This document shows, one piece after another, positions 17,479 through 25,997 of a stretch of DNA of 64,000 bases. Positions within the stretch are counted from its first letter, which is position 1, and each line of letters begins with the position of its first letter. The position numbers and the translations under genes were made by a program. The notes under the pieces were generated by a model, which was not told where the DNA came from, did not search any database, and saw only the letters and a list, made by a program, of their open reading frames with translations. This stretch comes from Salibacter halophilus (GTDB lineage: Bacteria; Bacteroidota; Bacteroidia; Flavobacteriales_G; Salibacteraceae), in assembly GCF_008806325.1 (NCBI RefSeq), contig NZ_WACR01000002.1:248001-312000 (forward strand). The letters are read 5' to 3'.

Positions 17479-18789
17479 ATGAAACAAGTAAATTTATTAA
17501 TCGTCCTCTTTGCCTTTTTATCAATTGGTAGTACTGCTCAAAATGACACACTAAGAGTGTTGTTTTTGGGGAATAGCTATACAGCTTACAACAACCTGCC
17601 TCAACTGGTATCAAATCTGGCAAATGCCGATAATAAAGAACTTATCTACGATAGCTATACTCCCGGAGGTACTTTGCTGTGGAATTTTGCTAATAATGAA
17701 AATACTTCACAACAGCTCGACACTACAGCAATGCACAAAATCAAGTCTGAAAACTGGGACTTTGTCATACTTCAAGAACAAAGTCAGGTCCCCACAATCG
17801 ATCACTACAGGTACAATTACATGTATCCTTCAGTTGAAAGCCTCGAAGATTCAATTTCACATTATAACCCATGTGCCAAAATAATGATGTTTATGACCTG
17901 GGGAAGGCAAAATGGCGGACAACAATGCTCACCAGATAATTATTGCAGTCCGGTCTTTGTCGATTTTAGCCACATGCAGGATTCACTGGAAAGTGCCTAC
18001 ATAGGAGCAGCTGAGGCTATTAATGCAAGTGTTGCACCAGTTGGAATTGCATGGAAAAACATCATCGAAAACACCAATTTAGTTTTACATTCATCTGATC
18101 AGAGCCATCCCAATTACAGGGGAAGCTATCTTGCAGCTTGTGTTTTTCATGCCGCTTTATGGAACTCGAGCCCTGTCGGAAATACTTTTACCGGCAACCT
18201 GAGTAATTCAGAAGCCAATTCTTTACAAACTATGGCAGACTCTACCGTTTTTGATGCTTATTCCAAATGGAACCTGGATGCTTATGAGGTAACAGCAGAC
18301 TTCAACTTTAATGTCTTTCACGATTCAGTAGCTTTTACAAATTTATCGCTAAGTCGGTCTCCGGTGAATTATTACTGGGATTTTGGAGATGGGAATACTG
18401 ATACCGCAAAAACGCCAACTCACACCTACAATTCAAACGGTAGCTACACCGTGAGGCTAATCGCTGATTATTGCTCGAGCCGTGATACTACAGAAAAAAC
18501 CATCAACATTTCAACAACCAAAAGGGTTGAGTATCACTTCAATGAAAACTTTGAAGTCTTTCCCAATCCGGCAACATCCAAAATTGTCATTCAAAATAAC
18601 GGAACAAATAAAGGCACTTTAGAGATCGAGCTGATGAATACTTTAGGTCAAATCGTTATTAGTCAAAGAGTAAATGCAGCACGAAATACCAATATCCAAC
18701 TATATGACTTGCCTACTGGTTTTTATATAATCAGTTTAAGAGATGAGTTTTCAGGATCAAAAGCAAGTTTTAAAATTTTGAAAAAGTAG
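17479..18789 (+). CDS. Secreted SGNH hydrolase with PKD and T9SS type A domains
   Basis: A 436-residue protein: signal peptide (to GSTAQ), an SGNH/GDSL-type hydrolase domain with GNSYT (nucleophile Ser33) and SDQSHPN (Asp207, His210), a PKD module (YYWDFGDGNTDTAKTPTHTY, near 270-345) and a type A sorting domain (FEVFPNPATSKIVIQ to the end). It is likely an extracellular esterase, for example a carbohydrate deacetylase, bound to the surface by T9SS. Family catalytic residues are present; the substrate is unknown. Confidence 0.87.
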   Translation: MKQVNLLIVLFAFLSIGSTAQNDTLRVLFLGNSYTAYNNLPQLVSNLANADNKELIYDSYTPGGTLLWNFANNENTSQQLDTTAMHKIKSENWDFVILQEQSQVPTIDHYRYNYMYPSVESLEDSISHYNPCAKIMMFMTWGRQNGGQQCSPDNYCSPVFVDFSHMQDSLESAYIGAAEAINASVAPVGIAWKNIIENTNLVLHSSDQSHPNYRGSYLAACVFHAALWNSSPVGNTFTGNLSNSEANSLQTMADSTVFDAYSKWNLDAYEVTADFNFNVFHDSVAFTNLSLSRSPVNYYWDFGDGNTDTAKTPTHTYNSNGSYTVRLIADYCSSRDTTEKTINISTTKRVEYHFNENFEVFPNPATSKIVIQNNGTNKGTLEIELMNTLGQIVISQRVNAARNTNIQLYDLPTGFYIISLRDEFSGSKASFKILKK

Positions 18790-19000
18790 TCTGTAAAAAC
18801 TCAGAGCTCATACTTTTTTCTTTAGCTATTCAATTTTGATGTTGAATGCTTATGCGAGGCTTACTCGGTTGAAAGCAATTTGAAAAGTTGACATGATACC
18901 TCAATGTAACAACCCTCACTTTCCTTCTCAATTTTAGTGAGTAAATTCGCTTCAGTTCTTAAGCGTAGTTAAAACAAAAACCAAAATCAACTTATTCATA

Positions 19001-19684
19001 ATGAAAACCCTTGGAATGATAGGCGGAACTTCCTGGTATTCCACCGTAGAGTACTACAGTTCAATCAATAAAAAAGTGGCAGAGGAAATTGGCAGTCAGG
19101 GCAATCCGCCATTGATAATTCACAGTCTCAACATCGAGCTCATGCGTGAGCAGAACTGGGAAAAAATCAATGCAAAGTACCTGGAGACTTCTCAAAAATT
19201 GGAAGAGGCCGGTGCCGAAGCCATTATCATTTGTGCCAATACTCCGCACAATGTTTACGATTACGTGCACGATAAAATTTCAATTCCTATTCTGCACATT
19301 GCTGATGCTACCGGAAAAAGAGCGCAGCAGTTGGGACTTGAGAAACTAGGGTTATTGGGCAACAAACCCACTATGACTGGCAGCTTCATTGCAAACAGAT
19401 TGAAAAACAACTTTCAAATAGAAACCATCATTCCCGATGATCAATTCATCGACCAGGCGCATCATTATGTTTCCAAAGAACTGACGCAAGGCACCTTTTC
19501 TGATGATGCACTGCATTTCTTCAAAGAGCAAATCGAACAGCTGGTACAAAACGGTGCCGATGGCATTATTCTAGGCTGCACGGAGCTGCCAATCCTTTTC
19601 AAAGATCATAAAATGGATGTGCCCCTTTTGGCTACTACAGATTTACACGTCAACATGGCGGTTGATTTTATATTAGATCGATAA
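19001..19684 (+). CDS. Aspartate/glutamate racemase family protein
   Basis: A 227-residue cytosolic enzyme with the two catalytic cysteines of cofactor-independent amino-acid racemases: Cys78 in CANTPH and Cys193 in GCTELP. The start MKTLGMIGGTSWYST is typical of the YgeA/aspartate racemase subgroup. It interconverts L- and D-amino acids, with broad specificity in characterised relatives. It ends 13 bases before an exact intergenic GGTCAGAGCC word (19698-19707). Confidence 0.88.
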   Translation: MKTLGMIGGTSWYSTVEYYSSINKKVAEEIGSQGNPPLIIHSLNIELMREQNWEKINAKYLETSQKLEEAGAEAIIICANTPHNVYDYVHDKISIPILHIADATGKRAQQLGLEKLGLLGNKPTMTGSFIANRLKNNFQIETIIPDDQFIDQAHHYVSKELTQGTFSDDALHFFKEQIEQLVQNGADGIILGCTELPILFKDHKMDVPLLATTDLHVNMAVDFILDR

Positions 19685-19697
19685 TTTATTTATTTTC

Positions 19698-19707
19698 GGT
19701 CAGAGCC
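19698..19707 (+). repeat. Intergenic copy of the dispersed word
   Basis: GGTCAGAGCC, 13 bases after the racemase stop and not part of a hairpin. One of only two exact copies outside genes; the other is in the terminator at 60155-60191. Confidence 0.9.
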
Positions 19708-19811
19708 TGTCCTGTCATTGACTATTCCAATCCTCCAACTCAGCCTTTTTATGGATCAAATTCGCCATTACAGCTAACAAAACTTTCCACTTTGCTCATT
19801 GTTGAGCAAGT

Positions 19812-20366
19812 ATGACAATTGAAACGCTATTTGCCTCTGACCAAAAAATCAACGCTCACAATTCAGTGTTTTTAGCCGGACCATCACCAAAAGATGGAGA
19901 AATGCTAAACGGTTGGAGAAGACAGGTCATCAAACGATTTGAGTCAATTGAAGATGAGCAAATCAACTCGATGCAACTCATCATTCCACAGCCCAAAACA
20001 GGTTATTGGGATGACGTGATGACTGAACACTACACAGAGAAAGACCAAACACTTTGGGAGCACGACAAAATGCTGGAAAGTAAAGTCGTAGCGTTTTGGC
20101 TGCCAACTTTTTGGACATCTGAAAAAGCGGGAAGTTATCCTGCTAACATCGGGCCTTCATCACGGTTTGAGTTCGGATTCTTTTTGAGTAATGCCATTCA
20201 AAACAAAAACCAAAAAATCATTGTGGGTAGTCCGCACAGAGCAGAGTCACTCAACTGGGCCAAAATACTGTGCGAAAAATACGGTATCTCCTGGCACTAC
20301 CCCGATACTGATGACGCCATTCCCAACTCATTTTACAACGCCATTGTTAGAGCGATTAAAGAATGA
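19812..20366 (+). CDS. Nucleoside 2-deoxyribosyltransferase-like protein
   Basis: A 184-residue protein with FLAGPSP near residue 20 and GPSSRFEFGFFLSNA near 116, corresponding to the substrate-binding and catalytic glutamate motifs of the nucleoside 2-deoxyribosyltransferase-like superfamily. Members cleave or transfer sugars from nucleosides or nucleotides; some are hydrolases. It is probably cytosolic (no signal). It is convergent with the following membrane gene, with a 12-base gap. Substrate unknown. Confidence 0.78.
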   Translation: MTIETLFASDQKINAHNSVFLAGPSPKDGEMLNGWRRQVIKRFESIEDEQINSMQLIIPQPKTGYWDDVMTEHYTEKDQTLWEHDKMLESKVVAFWLPTFWTSEKAGSYPANIGPSSRFEFGFFLSNAIQNKNQKIIVGSPHRAESLNWAKILCEKYGISWHYPDTDDAIPNSFYNAIVRAIKE

Positions 20367-20378
20367 GCATGACGCAAT

Positions 20379-22130
20379 TCAACGCCCAAGCAACAGCGAA
20401 TAATTTGCCTGTACATCTTGCTGATCAGGGTCGATGGCGAGTGAGCGCTCGTAGTATTGCTTAGCCATTTCATATTGCCCCAGGTTGTGATAAGCCGATC
20501 CGATGTTGCCCAAAAATTGCGCTTTATTTGGGTGGATTTCATTGGCTCGTTTGAAATACTTGAGCGCAGTTTCATAGCGCCTTTTATTGAAATAGTAAAA
20601 ACCCAAATTATTCAGTGCACCCGTATTGGTAGAATCGATGGCGAGCGTTTCCTCAAACAGTTTTTTAGCATCCTCTAGCCTACCCGTTTTCTGAAAAATC
20701 ACGCCCTTGTTGTACAGCGCTTCAAAATTTCTCGGCAAAATCTCAATCGCTTTGTCATAGTAGCTCACACCCTTTTTATAAAGCTCAAACTGCTGCGCTG
20801 ACGGTTGCATCGCTTCGGCTTTTTCGCGAAAAGCTGTCCCCATCGCCATTTGAACGCGCGTACTCTCAGCATGCGATTCCAAACTCGCCTTCACTAGCGT
20901 CTCGTTACTCTCCCACTCACCATTTCGCGTGAAGGTTCTCACAGAATAAAAAAGCAGTACCATTACGGTCAGAGCCGTGGCCGCTTGCCTCCATCTCCCG
21001 TTTGCCAAAAAATGTGATAATCCGACAGACAGTCCCATCATAAAAAACAGCGATGGCATAAACAGGAATCGCTCCGCGAAATTGGCTCCGATCAACATGA
21101 ACAAATTCAGCACGAGCAATAACGAAATAATGATGGACAATACAGCCCAGCCGTAAATATTCTTGCGGTAACACAAGTAAACAGATCCCAGGATTATGCT
21201 GATAACGGTCAGAACCGAAAAGATTCCCTTAGCCGTGAAAAAAGGTACAACCTGAATAACAGAATAGGAATAATCCCAACTCAGGTTGATCGGAAAAATT
21301 AGTTTGTAAAAATAGAGCAGTAACAAATATGCACTGCTGGAAATGCGATCGAGGAATGTGTCTGCCGCTACCAGTGAATTGTTGAGAACATGAACGACTT
21401 CACCTCCTGCATTGCTGTCCACGATTGAGGATCTGACCATGAAAAACAACCCGAATACAACTACCATCGAAATGACTGAAGTAAGGAGTTTTTTGCGGTC
21501 TGTTTGTCCATAAACATAAAGCGTTACCGGTGCGATGAAAAGAAAAGTAACTGCATTTTCTTTGGACAAAAGTGCCAGGAAGAAACACAGCAGACTCAAA
21601 ATCAACTGCAAAAAACGCTCTTTCTTGAAATATTGAAAAAGCGTGTAGAGCGAAGCTAGCAGAAAAGTGAGCACGAGCAACTCATCTCTACTTTTGAGGT
21701 TGCTCACTACCTCCGTGTGAATGGGATGAGCTATGAAAAGAGCAACCAACAGAATGTGAAACCACCAGTTCTTTTTCGGAAACCACGTTTTGGAAAGCAG
21801 CCAAACCAGGAACCCACAAACCGAATAAAGCAAAAGATGAATAAATCGGCTCGCTGTTAAATTCCCACCACAAAGCGACTTCTCAGCAGCGAAAGTAAAA
21901 ACAGTAAAAGGTCTGTAAGAGAAGCTTTTGTTGTTGAAAGATTGGAGATAGCCGCTCGTGAATATCTCATCAGTAGCTGAGAGACCTTCCTGCACGTATT
22001 TACTTTTGAGCACCACGCTGTCGTCCAGCACCATCGGGTAGCTGAGCGATTTCCCGTAAAGCACAAAAACCAGCGCGAGCATAAATCCAAAAACCACGAT
22101 GGGTCGCTCAAAAGTGCTACTCCTTTTCAT
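20379..22130 (-). CDS. TMTC-like membrane protein with C-terminal TPRs
   Basis: A 583-residue polytopic membrane protein: about ten hydrophobic segments over residues 12-400, early VLDDSVVL and HPIHTEVVSNLKSRDELL motifs, then four tetratricopeptide repeats (YDKAIEILPRNFEALYNKG, AKKLFEETLAIDSTNTGALNNLG, ALKYFKRANEIHPNKAQFLGNIG, AKQYYERSLAIDP). This is the layout of the TMTC (transmembrane and TPR) glycosyltransferase-like family of the GT-C type. It may mannosylate or otherwise glycosylate exported proteins; this is inference. Three exact GGTCAGANCC words fall within 470 bp of it. It is paralogous to the next gene upstream. Confidence 0.8.
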   Translation of the reverse strand: MKRSSTFERPIVVFGFMLALVFVLYGKSLSYPMVLDDSVVLKSKYVQEGLSATDEIFTSGYLQSFNNKSFSYRPFTVFTFAAEKSLCGGNLTASRFIHLLLYSVCGFLVWLLSKTWFPKKNWWFHILLVALFIAHPIHTEVVSNLKSRDELLVLTFLLASLYTLFQYFKKERFLQLILSLLCFFLALLSKENAVTFLFIAPVTLYVYGQTDRKKLLTSVISMVVVFGLFFMVRSSIVDSNAGGEVVHVLNNSLVAADTFLDRISSSAYLLLLYFYKLIFPINLSWDYSYSVIQVVPFFTAKGIFSVLTVISIILGSVYLCYRKNIYGWAVLSIIISLLLVLNLFMLIGANFAERFLFMPSLFFMMGLSVGLSHFLANGRWRQAATALTVMVLLFYSVRTFTRNGEWESNETLVKASLESHAESTRVQMAMGTAFREKAEAMQPSAQQFELYKKGVSYYDKAIEILPRNFEALYNKGVIFQKTGRLEDAKKLFEETLAIDSTNTGALNNLGFYYFNKRRYETALKYFKRANEIHPNKAQFLGNIGSAYHNLGQYEMAKQYYERSLAIDPDQQDVQANYSLLLGR

Positions 22131-22247
22131 GTGATAAAAATAGTTGAATTTAATTACGGCTTCTTCATTACGTTCTTTGCGTAATGGAAATCGAAAGCTA
22201 ATCTAATAGCTCTATGTTCCACAGATTAAAATGTTTTCTGTTACTTA

Positions 22248-22305
22248 GCCACAAAGGCTCTAAGTCTCAAAGGTAGTTTCTTTGTGTACTTCGCGACTTT
22301 GTGGC
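22248..22305. repeat. Imperfect long hairpin with GCCACAAAG ends
   Basis: Nine-bp perfect ends GCCACAAAG and CTTTGTGGC with interior bases that also pair partly (CTCAAAG against CTTTGTG). This kind of CACAAAG/CTTTGTG inverted element is recurrent in bacterial intergenic DNA; no mobility gene is present. Confidence 0.6.
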
Positions 22306-22452
22306 AAAATCTTGACCTTGATCTTAACCTTCTAACTCCCTCCTACTTCGACTCCGCTAAAGCTTTGCTCAGTATCCAGGTAATTCGCCTGGCAACAAAC
22401 TTCCCAACTCCAAACCTCCTACCCATTAACAACTAAAAAAAAGTAATCAAGA

Positions 22453-22482
22453 AATATTATTAGAACTATTCTTGACCTTGAC
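22453..22482 (+). repeat. ATTAGAAC element with hexamer tract (copy B)
   Basis: Reads AATATTATTAGAACTATTCT then CTTGAC twice; it aligns with 14073-14102 (AATATCATTAGAACTTCTCT then CTCAAC twice). In both places the tract touches the stop codon of a minus-strand gene. A shorter relative lies at 13930-13956. Confidence 0.6.
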
Positions 22483-22483
22483 A

Positions 22484-24481
22484 TCACCTCTTCAACTGCT
22501 GCAATCGACTAATAGCATTTTGATTTTGAGGCTGAATTTGCAGAACTTTTTCGAGAGTCTCTATCTCCTTTTGCGTATCGCCCATTTTGTGATAAGCAAA
22601 TGCCAGATTCATCCAAATATCGATTCGCTGCGGATTGATTTGAAGAGCTTGCGTGAAAGTGTTGGCTGCTAATTGGCTCTGACCACTCTTTCCGTACAGA
22701 ATTCCCAAAGCGTTGAGCACATCGAGCTGATTGGGGTTGACATCTAAACTTTGCTTAGCAAATAAAATCGCTTTTTCAAAGTCCTGCTGAGCCTCAGCAG
22801 CCTGAGCCATGATGAAATACGCCTGGCTGTTATTCGGCTTGAATTTCACGTATTCTTTCAACACGATCATGCACTTTTCGTATTGCTCCGAATCAAAATA
22901 CACAGCTCCCAAATTGTAGTAACCTTTTGAATAACCGGGATCGAGCTGAATGCATTCGCGGTAGACATCGGCCGCTTCGCTGTAGTTTCTCAGTCCTTTC
23001 AGAGTCATCCCCAGGTTGTTGTACGCATCAATGTAATCGGGGTAAATCTCGATTGCTTTTTTCAAATATTTCTCTGACTCTCGTAAAGTCTGCTGCATTT
23101 GTTGTTCATCTGATAGTAGAAAGGCCTGTCCCTGAAGTTCAGTACCGTAATTGTAATTAGCCCGCGCACTTTGACTCGCCTTCTCCACATCAGCTCCGTA
23201 GAGCGTTAAATTGTTCTTCCAATCCTGGTTCCGACCAATCGTTTTAAAACTGAAAACAACGCACACAACCAAACTCACCACAGCTAATTTTTTCTGATCC
23301 TTAACCGAAAACTGATTCTTGCTTTTTGTGATTAATCGGTGAAGGACCATCACAACTGCGATGCTAAACGGCAATACGGCAAGGAACAGCAATCGCTCGG
23401 CAAACTGGACGCCAATTGGCATAGCGATTTGCGAAGCAACGAGAATGCTCGACAAGTAAATAGCTGCACAAATTCCCAAAATATTCTTTTTGATCAGACC
23501 CCAAACCGAGGCGGCAACAAGCGATAGTAAAACCAACAGTCCGAGTATTCCCTGCCACGAAGTCATTTTCACTAAAGGGATCTGATTGTAAGAGTAATCG
23601 TGAATTAGTTCGAACGGAAAAATTAGTTTTTTGAGGTAAATCAACTGGAGGTGAAACGTAGATCCCCAACGCAGAGATGAGTCTGCCGTAGCAGCAATCG
23701 GGTTGTTGAGAAGATTGAAATTTCCTTCATCAACCGGATTCGGCATGCTATCGATAATGTGATTACGCCAGAACATAAAGATCAAAGAAAGCGGCAGCAA
23801 AATCATAAGAAAAGGCAAAGTTTTTTTCAGACTCACTTTAGGATGAAGAAACATCAACAGCGGGATAATAAACGAATATGTCACCGCGCTTTCTTTTGAA
23901 AAAAGAGCAAACAAAAAAGCGACAATCCCCAGTACCAAATAATTGATCGACCTCTTCTCAATCTGCTTTGAAAAACTAAACTGACACAAAGCAAAACCGA
24001 AAAACGCAAAGAGCTCATCACGTCCTTTTACGTTTGCCACAACTTCAGTATGCAAAGGATGAGCGAGGAAAATCAAGGCAATACCCACCGGAATGATCAA
24101 TGGATAGGATCTGAAAATAAACCGCAATGCTCTGAAAAGAAACAGACCTCCAAGCGCATAAAAAAGCAAATTCAGAAAGTGAGAAACTTTCGGGTTCATC
24201 CCAAAAAATGCTTTCTCCAAAGCAAAACTCACGAGGCTCAATGGTCGGTAGAGACCGTCATTAAATCCTCCCTGGCCGTGCCGATAATTGGTCGTCAAAA
24301 TATCACCTATTCCATCAATACCATCCTGAACATATGAATGATTGACAATCACAGAATAATCATCCAGCGCAAATTGATGATTGAGCGTGTTCACGTAAAG
24401 CAAGCCCGCAAAAACCGGAATTATCCAGATTAAATGAGGCTTTAAAAAAAAGAGTAAGTCTGTTGATTGGCTCGGTTTCAT
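22484..24481 (-). CDS. TMTC-like membrane protein with TPRs (paralogue)
   Basis: A 665-residue protein with the same plan as the gene downstream: FALDDYSVIVNH and HPLHTEVVANVKGRDELFAF in the membrane half (about ten spans), then about six TPRs (SEKYLKKAIEIYPDYIDAYNN, AADVYRECIQLDPGYSKGYYN, and so on) to the C-terminus. It is likely a GT-C-type glycosyltransferase of the inner membrane with periplasmic TPRs. Similarity in order and spacing to the neighbour points to tandem duplication. The stop lies just after a CTTGACCTTGAC tract. Confidence 0.8.
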   Translation of the reverse strand: MKPSQSTDLLFFLKPHLIWIIPVFAGLLYVNTLNHQFALDDYSVIVNHSYVQDGIDGIGDILTTNYRHGQGGFNDGLYRPLSLVSFALEKAFFGMNPKVSHFLNLLFYALGGLFLFRALRFIFRSYPLIIPVGIALIFLAHPLHTEVVANVKGRDELFAFFGFALCQFSFSKQIEKRSINYLVLGIVAFLFALFSKESAVTYSFIIPLLMFLHPKVSLKKTLPFLMILLPLSLIFMFWRNHIIDSMPNPVDEGNFNLLNNPIAATADSSLRWGSTFHLQLIYLKKLIFPFELIHDYSYNQIPLVKMTSWQGILGLLVLLSLVAASVWGLIKKNILGICAAIYLSSILVASQIAMPIGVQFAERLLFLAVLPFSIAVVMVLHRLITKSKNQFSVKDQKKLAVVSLVVCVVFSFKTIGRNQDWKNNLTLYGADVEKASQSARANYNYGTELQGQAFLLSDEQQMQQTLRESEKYLKKAIEIYPDYIDAYNNLGMTLKGLRNYSEAADVYRECIQLDPGYSKGYYNLGAVYFDSEQYEKCMIVLKEYVKFKPNNSQAYFIMAQAAEAQQDFEKAILFAKQSLDVNPNQLDVLNALGILYGKSGQSQLAANTFTQALQINPQRIDIWMNLAFAYHKMGDTQKEIETLEKVLQIQPQNQNAISRLQQLKR

Positions 24482-24569
24482 CTATCAACTGTCGCTATGC
24501 TTTATAGCCGACAAAATACAAATGAAACAAAGGATAATCACCTTTTGAAGAGAAAATCTGATTCAATCT

Positions 24570-25994
24570 TTACTCCACTCCTCCACCTAGCGCCCTGAAT
24601 AATTCTGTTGCAGATTGCAAACGAGCAGATTCAGTAGTTGTACGCTGCAGTTGGATATTCAAAAGTGATTCCTGTACGTTTAATACTTCCAAGTAATTGG
24701 CATAGCCGTTCTTGAGCAAATCCTCAGCATTTTCCAAAGCATTGGTAAGGTGATTCTCCTGTCTCTTGCGTATCTCTAGTTTTCGGTTCTGAATGTCATA
24801 ATCTTTCAATGCATTGTTCACTTCCATTCCGGCATTTAGTACTGTTTGCTTGAAAGCCATAAAATTCTGCTCAGCTTGCGTTTTGGAAACATCCAACTGA
24901 GTGAGCAACTGCCTGCGCATGAAAATAGGCTGCGTAATACCGCCAATCAACGTAGTGAAAAATGAGTTTGGACTGATCCAGTTCGTTGTTTCGAGCGACT
25001 GAAATCCGCCAGTGAGCGATAATTGAACACTGGGATACATCGAGGCTCTCGCTACATTAACCTGTTCAAAACTGCTCCTGTAAACGAGTTCTGCTTCTCG
25101 TACATCAGGTCGGTTTGCGAGTATTGAAGCAGGTTTCCCAACCACAAAATCATCAGGAAACTCCTGCTCGCTCAACTTACTCCGCTCGATGTACATGGTG
25201 TGCTTTCCTTTTAAAATTGAAAGTGAATTTTCAAGGGTGAAAATCTGTTGCTCTACATCTGCCAGTAGCGCTTTTGCTTCATCTACCTGGGCTGCAGATT
25301 GATTGACAGCAAGCTGAGTTGTTTGCCCTGCCTGCTTTAAGTCCCTTATCGTTTGCAAGCTTTTGGATCTGACCGAGATCGTTTTTTCCAGAATTTGTTT
25401 GCGCTGATCAGCGGCCAGTAACTGATAATACGTGTTGGCTACGTTGCTAATGAGTCTTGTTTGAACCGCTTGCTGGGCTGTGACAGATTGTAAAAACTGT
25501 GCTTCACGCGATCGCTTTTGACTCGCTATCTTTCCCCAAATATCAGCTTCCCACGACAACGATGCCGATAGATCGTACTGGTAGAGAACTTCATTGAAAA
25601 ACTCCCCAAAACGCGAGTTTGGAGACACCTGTTGTCTCTGAGCTTCAGCTCCAACCTGTAAAGTTGGGAAAAAGCCCATTTTGCTCTGTTTGAAATAAGC
25701 ATCAGCCGCCTCAATACTCTGCAACGCAATCTGGTTATTGAAATTATTCGCCAGCGCGCTATCGATGTGTTTTATCAAAATTGGATCTGAGAAAAACGCT
25801 CTCCATTTCACTTCACCAAGAGCATCTTCCTCACCTTTTTGCAGACTGTCCAGCCTGAACATGAACTGCTTTTCATCCTTCGGTTCCTCGTAATTTTTTG
25901 TCACAAAACAGGACTGTACTCCAAATATTGCAACAACCATTACAGTCAGAACCGGAAGTAAACGCACAACTTTATATCGATCTCTCATTCTCAA
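24570..25994 (-). CDS. TolC-like outer-membrane efflux lipoprotein (NodT type)
   Basis: A 474-residue outer-membrane factor: a lipoprotein signal with lipobox VQSC near residue 28, then two repeats of the OEP fold (long coiled helices such as SVTAQQAVQTRLISNVANTYYQLLAADQRK and the strand-rich SLSWEADIWGKI). It forms the exit duct for the RND pump encoded just upstream; the gap to the permease stop is three bases. This is the last gene of the efflux operon. One exact dispersed word (25365-25374) lies within it. Confidence 0.92.
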   Translation of the reverse strand: MRMRDRYKVVRLLPVLTVMVVAIFGVQSCFVTKNYEEPKDEKQFMFRLDSLQKGEEDALGEVKWRAFFSDPILIKHIDSALANNFNNQIALQSIEAADAYFKQSKMGFFPTLQVGAEAQRQQVSPNSRFGEFFNEVLYQYDLSASLSWEADIWGKIASQKRSREAQFLQSVTAQQAVQTRLISNVANTYYQLLAADQRKQILEKTISVRSKSLQTIRDLKQAGQTTQLAVNQSAAQVDEAKALLADVEQQIFTLENSLSILKGKHTMYIERSKLSEQEFPDDFVVGKPASILANRPDVREAELVYRSSFEQVNVARASMYPSVQLSLTGGFQSLETTNWISPNSFFTTLIGGITQPIFMRRQLLTQLDVSKTQAEQNFMAFKQTVLNAGMEVNNALKDYDIQNRKLEIRKRQENHLTNALENAEDLLKNGYANYLEVLNVQESLLNIQLQRTTTESARLQSATELFRALGGGVE

Positions 25995-25997
25995 ACT

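Larger units (their letters stand above)
22131..22483. other. Intergenic region with hairpins and hexamer tract
   Basis: About 350 bp between the two paralogues with no gene. It contains CATTACG/CGTAATG (22166-22186), a long imperfect hairpin (22248-22305) with ends GCCACAAAG/CTTTGTGGC, and a degenerate hexamer tract CTTGAC-CTTGAT-CTTAAC (22311-22328). Confidence 0.6.
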
